The notes under the pieces were generated by a model. That model was not told where the DNA came from, ran no database searches, and was given only the letters and a program-made list of their open reading frames with translations. Below are positions 52,855 to 61,429 of a stretch of 64,000 bases of DNA, in pieces. The DNA lies in contig LSRX01000128.1 in the NCBI GenBank assembly GCA_001939145.1, positions 949,568 to 1,013,567 on the forward strand. The letters are read 5' to 3'. Numbering within the stretch: position 1 is the stretch's first letter; each line of letters begins with the position of its first letter. Origin of the DNA: Symbiodinium microadriaticum (lineage: Eukaryota > Sar > Dinophyceae > Suessiales > Symbiodiniaceae). The translations under genes were made by a program, and so were the position numbers.

Positions 52855-53350
52855 GAACAGGGTTTGAACCCCGAATTAACTGAAGCTTTCTCGATGCTCC
52901 AAAAAGTCTGGGAAAGGCCACATGACTCCTAGCGCCGCACTGAGCTGGTTATGACTGATGGATGAAGGAACTTAGCAAAAGAGCTCATACCGTGCAGGCT
53001 CATTTGGCGCTATGGTAAGCTGCCAGATGTGACCCTCTTTTTCACCCTAAAAACCGAAAAAACCTGAACGGTTTCAGCCACTTCCTAGGTGCCACGATCC
53101 TTGAAGTGTTTGGGCTCCGACTACCTGGATCGAGTCCCATCCTCTTTCAACCAGAGTCATTGTGAGTTGCGCCATGCCCCGTACAAAGTGGAAACGAGTT
53201 AATGCCCGTCTTGATCCCCATGATGCTAGTTTACCTTGTTGGCGATTCTAGTCTTCTTGTCATTTTTTGTTTACAGAAGTGCCCTTGATTAAGGGGTAGG
53301 GCCGCCTGGGTTTTTTCAGCAGAGGCTCTTTTTTTATTTTGCCCCGCCGC
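52855..53350. other. Unique stretch, nothing recognised
   Basis: No telomeric repeat and no frame above 60 codons; low similarity to other parts of the window. Confidence 0.45.
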
Positions 53351-53748
53351 TGGTGCTGGCACTCACGTTGCATGTGGCAGAAACCAAAGGCCCAACAATA
53401 GATCGTTGCCTATACTATCTGCGGTCAGCGGGAAGAAAACTGTCAATGTTAATGTACGTACGTAGGAGGGATGGATGGGTGAGTGAACGGATGACCGGCT
53501 CAGTGGCTGGCCGGGCGGCCGGGTGGGTGTGGGTTGATGCATTCATGCGTTCATGGATGGGCTGGGATGGGATAGAATGGATGGATGCACTTGGGCTTTA
53601 CAAGGTCACATACACCATTTCACATAAGGTTTATTCGCAACCGAGTACCAGTTTTGCGTGCTTCATCTGAATATGTTCTTACTCGGGCTACTGCACACCC
53701 TAAATGTTAATCATTAACCGTTGATCCCTAATATAGGGATTGCATATA

Positions 53749-53870
53749 CCTTGGAGACGACATGACCCCTTATAAGTATGGGTGTACATTTATCTATATA
53801 CCCTTCTACGAGGGATCTCTATACGGTATATGAGCCTCAAAGCCTTTTGGGGTTCAGTTCGTCCTTCAGG
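53749..53870 (-). mobile_element. MITE-A copy 10
   Basis: 122 bp, flanked by TA on both sides. On the minus strand TSQGNPYLK precedes it and VYAIPILGING follows in phase if 53750-53863 is removed. Its right flank belongs to an ~80-bp tandem duplication. Confidence 0.75.
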
Positions 53871-54022
53871 TATGGGTTGCCTTGGGAAGTAGGTAGAGTT
53901 TAGGGCTTTAGGGTTTAGAGATGTTTAGGGTTTCTTCTTGCCGGAAACGGTATGGGTTGCCTTGGGAAGTAAGTAGAGTTTAGGGCTTTAGGGATGCTTA
54001 GGGTTTCTTCTTGCCGGAAACG
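53870..54022 (+). repeat. ~80-bp tandem duplication
   Basis: GGTATGGGTTGCCTTGGGAA through CTTGCCGGAAAC occurs twice; the second unit lacks one GGTTTAG. Adjoins MITE-A copy 10. Confidence 0.85.
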
Positions 54023-54342
54023 ACAAGAGACATGAACACACCGCAGAGCTTCAATCACCCATATGCATTCCTACTAGGCCCTATAATAGGCCCTGTCTGC
54101 TCTCACTAGGAGAGACCATAGCAACCCTGGCCTACTCTGTATCTCAAACTGATTGATTGAAGCTTTTCTGGGGCCTTGAATCCGAAACTAAACCTGGCGC
54201 GATGTCAAGGTTCCCAAACACTGCGCAAACCCACGTAAGGAATCTACCTTACATCAATGGAAGGATCCCTGCGTAATCTAAGACAACCCTCGCCTGAATC
54301 ATACTTGAGTCTCTCTATGCCGCCGAAGGCATGTTCCTTAAT

Positions 54343-54390
54343 TAAGAGCCCAGAAAGCTTATAAAGTGTAGTAGTTCAGCTACGAAGTAG
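54343..54390. mobile_element. MITE-D 3' half
   Basis: CAGAAAGCTTATAAAGTGTA and GTTCAGCTACGAAGTAG match the right half of the family only. Confidence 0.55.
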
Positions 54391-54497
54391 ATACTCAGCT
54401 TGTCCTTCTTGGGCCTTCAGGATCAACCCCAAACCCTAAACCCTAAAACCCTAAGCCCTAGATACACAGCTAGTCCTGTCCTTGGGCCTTCAGGATC
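54388..54497 (-). repeat. Telomeric array between ~37-bp direct repeats
   Basis: TAGATACTCAGCTTGTCC .. CTTGGGCCTTCAGGATC and TAGATACACAGCTAGTCC .. CTTGGGCCTTCAGGATC flank four CCCTAAA-type units. Confidence 0.8.
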
Positions 54498-54559
54498 GTC
54501 TCCAAAACTCTCCGAGCGGTCAGTTGCAGGGTCGTTCTTCTAGGGGCTCGGGGCCTCTT

Positions 54560-54840
54560 GACTCTCAGGGCTTACGGCTCCTAGAGTTTAGGTCTTTAGG
54601 GCTGAGGGTTTTTTAGGGCTTCTAGGGCTTCTAGGGTTTAGGGTTTTTTAGGGCTTCTAGGGTTTCTAGGGTTTAGGGTTACGGGTTTAGGGACCCTCAA
54701 CCCGAAAACCTAAACGGCAGGGTTTGTAGGGACTCAGGGATTGCGGTTTAGGGCTTTAGGGCCGTACCGCTGAGTGTTCTGGGGATTCCGGCTCGGGTTT
54801 AAGGTTGAGGGTTTAGGGTTAAGGGTTTTGCCAGGGCTGG
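54560..54840 (+). repeat. Telomere-like array, TTTTTAGGGCTTCTAGGG unit
   Basis: Mixed GGGTTTAGGG and GGGCTTCTAGGG units. Confidence 0.75.
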
Positions 54841-54934
54841 GTTTTGCTCTTAGAACCTCCGAGGGCTCAGGGCCTTCGGAAGGGAATGGACCTTAAATCA
54901 GAGGATCCTAAACCAAATTCCCAATTCAACTTAC

Positions 54935-55044
54935 CTTCCTTTACCTACCCTACCCTACTCTGCCTTACCCTACCCTACCCTACCCTACCCTACCCTACCC
55001 TAGCCTACCCTACCCTACCCTACCCTACCCTACCCTACCCTACC
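54935..55044. repeat. (CCCTA)n pentamer satellite
   Basis: About 20 units of TACCC, nearly perfect, ending 120 bp before the second gap. Confidence 0.92.
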
Positions 55045-55164
55045 TACATAGCTAGCTACCCCTTTGCAAGTAAGTATGCAGTGCATCACAGACTTGGGGC
55101 TCAGGTCTATGAGAAAAAGGGCATTGCCAACAGCCTGTTTGGGGGCTTGGGGGGGGAGGGGGGG

Positions 55165-55799
55165 NNNNNNNNNNNNNNNNNNNNNNNNNNNNNNNNNNNN
55201 NNNNNNNNNNNNNNNNNNNNNNNNNNNNNNNNNNNNNNNNNNNNNNNNNNNNNNNNNNNNNNNNNNNNNNNNNNNNNNNNNNNNNNNNNNNNNNNNNNNN
55301 NNNNNNNNNNNNNNNNNNNNNNNNNNNNNNNNNNNNNNNNNNNNNNNNNNNNNNNNNNNNNNNNNNNNNNNNNNNNNNNNNNNNNNNNNNNNNNNNNNNN
55401 NNNNNNNNNNNNNNNNNNNNNNNNNNNNNNNNNNNNNNNNNNNNNNNNNNNNNNNNNNNNNNNNNNNNNNNNNNNNNNNNNNNNNNNNNNNNNNNNNNNN
55501 NNNNNNNNNNNNNNNNNNNNNNNNNNNNNNNNNNNNNNNNNNNNNNNNNNNNNNNNNNNNNNNNNNNNNNNNNNNNNNNNNNNNNNNNNNNNNNNNNNNN
55601 NNNNNNNNNNNNNNNNNNNNNNNNNNNNNNNNNNNNNNNNNNNNNNNNNNNNNNNNNNNNNNNNNNNNNNNNNNNNNNNNNNNNNNNNNNNNNNNNNNNN
55701 NNNNNNNNNNNNNNNNNNNNNNNNNNNNNNNNNNNNNNNNNNNNNNNNNNNNNNNNNNNNNNNNNNNNNNNNNNNNNNNNNNNNNNNNNNNNNNNNNNN
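55165..55799. other. Assembly gap (635 N)
   Basis: Starts after a G-run and ends directly in CCCTAAA repeat. Confidence 0.99.
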
Positions 55800-55985
55800 C
55801 CTAAACCCTGAACCTTAACACCCTAAACCCTAAACCCTAAACCCTGAACCTTAACACCCTAAACCCTAAACCCTGAACCTTAACACCCTAAACCCTAAAC
55901 CCTGAACCTTAACACCCTAAACCCTAAACCCTAAACCCTGAACCTTAACACCCTAGCACCCTAAACCCTAACACCCTAAACAATA
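55800..55985 (-). repeat. Telomere-like array with ~37-bp higher-order unit
   Basis: CCCTGAACCTTAACACCCTA alternates with two or three CCCTAAA units, repeated five times. The same CCTTAACACCCTAAACCCTG phrase occurs at 5128. Confidence 0.88.
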
Positions 55986-56084
55986 AACCTTTACGAGCCG
56001 AGAGGCTTCCCCACAGCCTTGCACGCATTCTCGTCGGAGTTGGTACCTCCCTTGGGGAAGACCCATCTCTCGATCCGCACCTGG

Positions 56085-56500
56085 TTTAGAGGTCTAGAGG
56101 TTTAGGGGTTTAGAGCTTAGGGTTTAGAGGTCTAGGGTTTAGAGGTCTAGGGTTTAGGGTTTAGAGGTCTAGGGCTTCCACGGTTTAGGGGTTAGGGATT
56201 TGGGGCAGTATCCAACCTAAACCCTAAACCCTAAACCCTAAACCGTTAAGGCATCTATAGGGTAGGATTTAGGGTTTAGGGTTCTACTAGGGCTCCTTCA
56301 AGGACTCCTATGGCTTAAGGAAAAAGGTCTCATTTAGGACTCCGATTAAGAAACCCTGAATCTTGTCAGGCTATTCTATGCTTCCGCTAAGGGATCTAAA
56401 CCCTAAACCCTAAACCGTAATCCCTAAACTCTAAACCCTAAGCCGTAAACCCCTTAACCCCTTCGCCCCTTAACCCTAAACCCTAAACCGCTGAGGGATC
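56085..56500. repeat. Several short telomere-like arrays
   Basis: G-rich 56085-56180 (AGAGGTCTAGGGTTT unit), C-rich 56215-56245, G-rich 56268-56285, C-rich 56395-56495. Confidence 0.8.
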
Positions 56501-56761
56501 CATAGGGTTCTACTAGGGCTTTAACATAGCAACCTGACTAAGAAACCTTCTGGGCTCTTTATAATATATATATATATACACACACGCATACATGGACAGT
56601 ATAATTATGCAAAAGAGCACCTCAAGGAACTACATTTAGCAATTTTCAGGCTTCACTATTACTGCTCTTAGAGCTCTGAAGGGCAAAAGAACCGTGCTGC
56701 TCCATCTTCCTGGAAGTAAGTTTCCTGAAACAAGCTCACGACCAGAAGCCTGGATACCATC

Positions 56762-56970
56762 ATTCAGGGCTTAGGGCATAGGGTTTAGGGTTAGGGTTTA
56801 AGAGTTAGGGTCTAGGCCTTCCACCCCGAAGCCTGGATACCCAAAACCTCATCATCATTCAGGGCTTAGGGCCTAGGGTTTAGGGTTTAGGCTTAGTTTA
56901 GGGTTCCTTAACGGGCTCCTTGAAAGGGATCTATAGGGTTTAGAGCATAGGATTTAGGGTTAGGGTCTAG
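56762..56970 (+). repeat. Telomere-like array with a ~95-bp duplication
   Basis: GAAGCCTGGATACC .. ATCATTCAGGGCTTAGGGC occurs at 56746 and 56827 with TTTAGGG units after each. Confidence 0.8.
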
Positions 56971-57332
56971 GAGTTAGGCCAAGTCTAGGGTCATCATCAA
57001 GCCACACGTCCTAAACCTTCGAATTGGTCTCTTTACCTTGTAGGCTTTAGGGTTTTTGGGGTTACGCATTAAGCACCCTCAAGCACAAAAAGACGCTTGT
57101 CGGCGGCTCATCTTTTTTCCGTCACATCGTGCCTGCCGGTACCTTCTTTTGAGGCTTACAGTCAGCCCAACTCCAAGCCGACAGTTATTAACCTATTCGG
57201 AGGCTCATAAATGTCAGAAATCTTAAAACTCAGTTAGTCAAGCTATAATGCCTTAATTGTGCCATTTAGCAGTATAGCTAACAGAATAGTAACCCTTGTT
57301 ACTAAGTCGCGCAATCCTTCAAGTAGTGTTTA

Positions 57333-57415
57333 CCCTCTCTTCTTCAACAACCAGGCCCAAAACAAGTTCACAATACAAGGCCAGAGAGTTTAAAGTTCGC
57401 CCACTGGCTATCTAC
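57333..57415 (+). mobile_element. Element E copy
   Basis: CTCTTCTTCAACAACCAGGC .. TTCGCCCACTGGCTATCTAC. Confidence 0.65.
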
Positions 57416-57899
57416 GTACCCACCCCTCCAAACATCTCTTCTGTCCCAGGCGCCGGATCTTGGAGCACTCGGGTGTGGACCTCAAAAATGACCTGGCTCA
57501 GGGCTTAAACAGGGTTCACTGGTTTAGGGTCGAGGGCCAGGGCAGCCCAAATCCGAATGGTAGGGGCGTTTGCGGTTCAGCGTCTGGGGGGATTTGGAGT
57601 GGCTGATTCTAGTTTGACTTTCTGCGTTGCTGGTAACGGCTCGTGAACGAGGTGAAATGTTGAAATACCGGGTCTCGCAGTCTTTGGGTAGAGTATCAGA
57701 TAAACGCTTGAAGCTTCTTGCGGGCTTCAGGTAAGTGTGCGAAGCGAAGTCCAGAAGCGATTCGGGATCTTATATAGGATAATCAGCAGGGTTTAGGGTT
57801 TAGGGTTTAGCAGGTGTTTACATGGATTGGGTGTTTTGGGATTCATTTGAGGTAAGGGCAATCTTGACGTGTCAGTCTGCTGATGACAATCAATGCTGA

Positions 57900-58004
57900 C
57901 CTCTCTTCTTCAACAGCCAGGCCCGAAAAAGTTCAAACTTTTAGAATAGACCTAATATATATGGCCATAAAAAGGTTTAAAGTTCTCCCATTGGCTATCT
58001 AAGT
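57900..58004 (+). mobile_element. Element E copy
   Basis: CTCTCTTCTTCAACAGCCAG .. TTCTCCCATTGGCTATCTAA, 103 bp, the longest E copy. Confidence 0.7.
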
Positions 58005-58461
58005 AACTGTCCTTCAGTTCTCCTATTACGCCAGTGGCTGCTTTAGAATCGTAGCTGCTGTCACTATTGCCACTGCTCTCCCCATGTTGTAGTACACATC
58101 ATCCCTGCTCTGGCTCTTATTACTGCAAGTGCTGCTGCTGTTGCTTATTCATTCATTACTGTTACGGTGGGGAATGAACACAATCTTGTTGTGGCGGACG
58201 CAGAATTTTTGTCCATCAGCAGTCAAGAGAATAACGATGACCGCTTGTGTCCATGCAGAGCAGCAGCTGCTACCCCCAACTCCAAAACCCCGACCTGCCA
58301 GAGTCGGAAAAAGGGGTTAGGGTTTGGGGAATTGAGTTTTTAGAGGCTTGGGGCTTAGGGTTTAGGGGTTTAGAGTTTACAGGCTTGGGCTTTAAGGTCG
58401 AATCGGTCCAGAGAAAACCCAGCTTCCAACCTGTCAAGAACCTCCGACCATACCTGCTTAG

Positions 58462-58566
58462 TTTGCAGAGTGCGACGCTGATGTGTTCTTGTGCTTGCCC
58501 AAATCGGGATGACTTCGATGCCACAGAAGCTGACATGTTCTTGTTTTTGCCAAAACCGGGATGACT
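58462..58566 (+). repeat. ~53-bp tandem duplication
   Basis: GCTGATGTGTTCTTGTGCTT and GCTGACATGTTCTTGTTTTT, both followed by GCC.AAA.CGGGATGACT. Confidence 0.8.
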
Positions 58567-58779
58567 CCCCTAAAACCTAAAACGTAAACCCAAAAACCTA
58601 AAGCCATAATCTGAAATGATCTATTAGTCCGAAGGACAAGCTCTTGTCCATTGTGGTTGAATACCAAACTCCTTACTTTAACGAATCTACCTACACCGAT
58701 AAGGGATTGATTAAGGATCCCTGTAGAATCAAGGCAGATTCCTCGTATTGTCTGGCTGATGAAACAGACTCTCTCTCTC

Positions 58780-58850
58780 TCTATATATATATATACACAC
58801 AGGTATGTATGTATGTATGTATGTATGTATGTATGTATGTATGTATGTAT
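58780..58850. repeat. (TC)n-(TA)n-(GTAT)n microsatellite
   Basis: Compound repeat at the left edge of the retroelement block. Confidence 0.9.
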
Positions 58851-59072
58851 GAGGGGCTCAGAAGACAGATCGCCAGCTGATCTGATTGCTAGGCCCCCAG
58901 TGCTAACACGGCACGATCGCCAAATTGGCACCGCAAAGCTCGCAGGCGTCGCCATTTTGCCAGGCGCCGAGTACGCACTGCTCGTCAGCAAGGCCAAGGC
59001 CTTCCTCGCCGGGACCTGGCCCTTCTTGAGAGCCATCACACTCGACCGACTTACCGGCGAACCCCAGTGTCT
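58851..59072 (+). promoter_or_regulatory. Probable 5' leader of the retroelement
   Basis: GC-rich segment between the GTAT microsatellite and ORF1. It lacks telomeric heptamers and MITEs, so the element probably begins at or near the microsatellite edge. One frame reads protein-like (LAGVAILPGAEYALLVSKAK around 58935-58995) and may be a remnant of another coding sequence. No promoter motif can be assigned. Confidence 0.35.
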
Positions 59073-60317
59073 ATGGGAAAGAACAAGCAACCTGCACCAT
59101 GGCAGTGGAAAAGAAGCAGCGAGTATGCACAGGCATACTCACAGTCGGGATATGGCAAGTCTTGGCAACTCTGGCAGGGTGCATGGTCACCGCGGAACAG
59201 GGCTACACCGCCCACACGCTACGATCAAGTAGCAACCGAGGAGGATCAGCGTGTGAGAAGTGGTGCAACAGAGGCCCAGCCAAGTGTTTTGACTGGAATG
59301 GACACTTCGGTCCTCCAAGCAGTGCAGAAGGTCCTGACGCAAGCCAGACGTATAGATGCGAGAGTCAGGAAAATCAAGGAGGAAAAGGTCAAACGGACCA
59401 AACAGTGGGACATCTATGCAAAAGATATGCGGGCCAAATACCTCAAGCAGCAACAAACGTTCCAGCAGGACATGCAGAAGCTGGATCAGGAAGAGGCAGC
59501 AGCTATCTCCTCGGGAACGGAGTCAGCACAGCTGTTGACGATGATTGTGACAACAGGCCAGCGCCCTCCTGTTGCCCCTGCAGAAACGGGTCCGGATGCA
59601 TGGGACCAGCTCTTACAGGAAGACACGGAGATGACGGAGCCGGACGGTTTTCTGGCACATGCGCAGGCGCTGATCTCCAGGGCACATCAGATGCCACCGA
59701 GCACGGCCTTTGTAGCGGCTCCGGACAATGTGGGCTCGCCCCCTTCTCTGGGGTCTGGGCCCCCTGGTGGTCCGAGCCCTGGTCACCCGCCACAGCAGCC
59801 TATGCCACCGAACCCCTCGATGAACATCCACCGTGGACAGGCAGCACCCAACCCGGTGCCAGCAGGTTTTATGCCAACTGGTTATCATGCGGCTTCGCCG
59901 GGCAGCTGCTCGCATCGAGCTGCCCCCTTTCCAGTGTCGCCTTCGCACCCTCCTCTGCGGACAGAGGACATCAAATACACGGAGACAGCTACAGTGGAAC
60001 AGACTGCAGCAGCTGCTGCTATCTCGGCCACGCGCAGCCCACTTCCTGCCAGAGAGCCTGTGAAGGAAGCGACCAAGAATTTGCCCCCAAAGGCAACGCC
60101 GGGGGGTGTTTCTCTGGGACAGAAGCTCGAGCACAAGAGAGAGGCCATGAAGGGAACGGCTACTATGCCCTTCCGTGTTCCGCCCCCGGGTCTTGGCACA
60201 TCGCCGGAGCATGTAGATACTGGAGAGCCGCCGGGACCTACTGCCCCACCGAACATCGTGGACGACAACATCGAGGAGCTCAATACTGTCTCCCCAGGCT
60301 TCAGCAACCTCGAGTAA
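59073..60317 (+). CDS. Retroelement ORF1 (gag-like, coiled coil)
   Basis: About 414 codons, ATG at 59073 to TAA at 60315. The N-terminus is rich in Trp, Gln, Tyr and Ser (motifs PWQWKRSSEYAQAY and GKSWQLWQGAW, residues ~8-40). A charged, Gln/Lys/Glu-rich helix follows at ~78-148 (RIDARVRKIKEEKVKR, KYLKQQQTFQQDMQKLDQEE) and should form a coiled coil. A Pro/Gly-rich linker (~207-255) and an acidic C-terminus (DDNIEEL) complete it. There is no CCHC knuckle. This architecture suits an RNA-binding or multimerising ORF1 of a LINE-like element; that is inference from shape and from ORF2 downstream. The whole reading frame is also open in the -1 frame (see the ORF2 entries). Codon use and absence of telomeric repeats contrast with DNA left of 58400. 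It could instead be a cellular low-complexity protein, but its neighbour argues against that. Confidence 0.65.
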   Translation: MGKNKQPAPWQWKRSSEYAQAYSQSGYGKSWQLWQGAWSPRNRATPPTRYDQVATEEDQRVRSGATEAQPSVLTGMDTSVLQAVQKVLTQARRIDARVRKIKEEKVKRTKQWDIYAKDMRAKYLKQQQTFQQDMQKLDQEEAAAISSGTESAQLLTMIVTTGQRPPVAPAETGPDAWDQLLQEDTEMTEPDGFLAHAQALISRAHQMPPSTAFVAAPDNVGSPPSLGSGPPGGPSPGHPPQQPMPPNPSMNIHRGQAAPNPVPAGFMPTGYHAASPGSCSHRAAPFPVSPSHPPLRTEDIKYTETATVEQTAAAAAISATRSPLPAREPVKEATKNLPPKATPGGVSLGQKLEHKREAMKGTATMPFRVPPPGLGTSPEHVDTGEPPGPTAPPNIVDDNIEELNTVSPGFSNLE

Positions 60318-61429
60318 CAGTATTTTCACAAGATGACCCAGGATATCGATTGCATGACCCCTATTGGGCAAGCAGGCTGGTGGGCGAAGCAAACCTCTCA
60401 GCTCCTTTGGAGCTGAGTTGTCTGCTGAAGTCCGTCGGTCAATGCTGCTCACTTGGTGGCTTTGCAAGCGAGACCCCTTGGATCATCAGCTGCTGTTTTT
60501 GTACATACAGTTGCCTCTTTCAAAAGACAAGAACAAATTGTACAGCATGGGAGTTTAGCCTAGACGTTATTGTCTCCCAAGCACCGCTCGGTTTTGCATT
60601 TCTTGTCAAGCCGAATGCCCTATCTTCACTTGAGCCTGAGTCTCATAAGCAAAGGCCTTTTTCCACGTGGGCCACAACCTCCCCAATCCCAGATCAGCAG
60701 TGCGCGCCTAACACTTGTATCGGTGGCGCTGGGACAAGGGCCACTGCTGTCGCAGGGAGGATCTCGCAATTGCCATCAGGCGGACACTTCTGCTCCAGTA
60801 TCTACTTGGGTTGGTTAGTTACTGGATTGGATTTTGCCTGGCAAGTGGACTCGCCACCTCCCTGTCTTAGGAGTGTTGGTCGAATCCACTCGCCTTTCCT
60901 TTACCTATGGAAGCTCCTTGCCCCCGGTCTTTGGGGTGAGACGAGTTTCCTGTTGTCCTGTTCGTATGCCAACTCAGTCCCCCTTTCGTGGACTTGTCAA
61001 TGTGTGGAGAAGCTGATATCCACTTGGTTTTTGGGTGGTGTCTTTCTCCTTCCTGCGCCTTTTACGCCGCATGGCCTTCATGATGGCTACCTGCGAGGCC
61101 CATTCTGCACTTCCCTGCAGATGATCATGTCCTTCTGGTCACCCTGCTGCAGTGCGTGCCTGCCGACGGACGTCTCCATGCGAGTTTCCTGTCACAGCAA
61201 CTTCGGTCTAGGTTGGTTTAATAGCGCCCTTTTTGGCTGCTCACCAGCCCAACTGGCCCATCCCCTAAGGTTTAGGCCCCTCCAAACCCTCGCACCGTGC
61301 GTTGTGCCCACGTCACACGCACCTTTGTTCTCCCGGTGCCAAATAGGTACATCGGTGGCTCTGGGGTACCAACCGCGAGAACAAAGTTGCTTTCCTTGGG
61401 GTCTGGTTGCACAAACCGAAGCACTTTAC
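59099..61429 (+). other. Uninterrupted upstream extension of the ORF2 frame
   Basis: In the ORF2 frame there is no stop from 59030 (just after a TGA at 59027-59029) to 64000, about 1650 codons. The first ATG is at 59099. It overlaps ORF1 completely, in the -1 frame relative to it, and continues through the 1.1 kb between ORF1 and ORF2. Over ORF1 the translation is Cys/His/Gly-rich and looks like a shadow of ORF1. Between 60318 and 61430 it is hydrophobic and Ser/Cys-rich, with a plausible start such as SQDDPGYRLHDPYWASRLVG. So the open frame is certain, but its translation is not. A -1 frameshift from ORF1, a long overlapping gene, or chance in GC-rich DNA are the options. Confidence 0.35.

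Noticed and set aside
53353-53670. 105-codon frame rich in Trp/Gly/Met
   Set aside because: GGATG-like simple repeat dominates its second half.
59613-60467. 284-codon minus-strand frame opposite ORF1
   Set aside because: Arg/His/Ser-rich shadow of GC-rich coding DNA; ORF1 has far better composition. The 140-codon minus frame at 59885-60307 is the same case.
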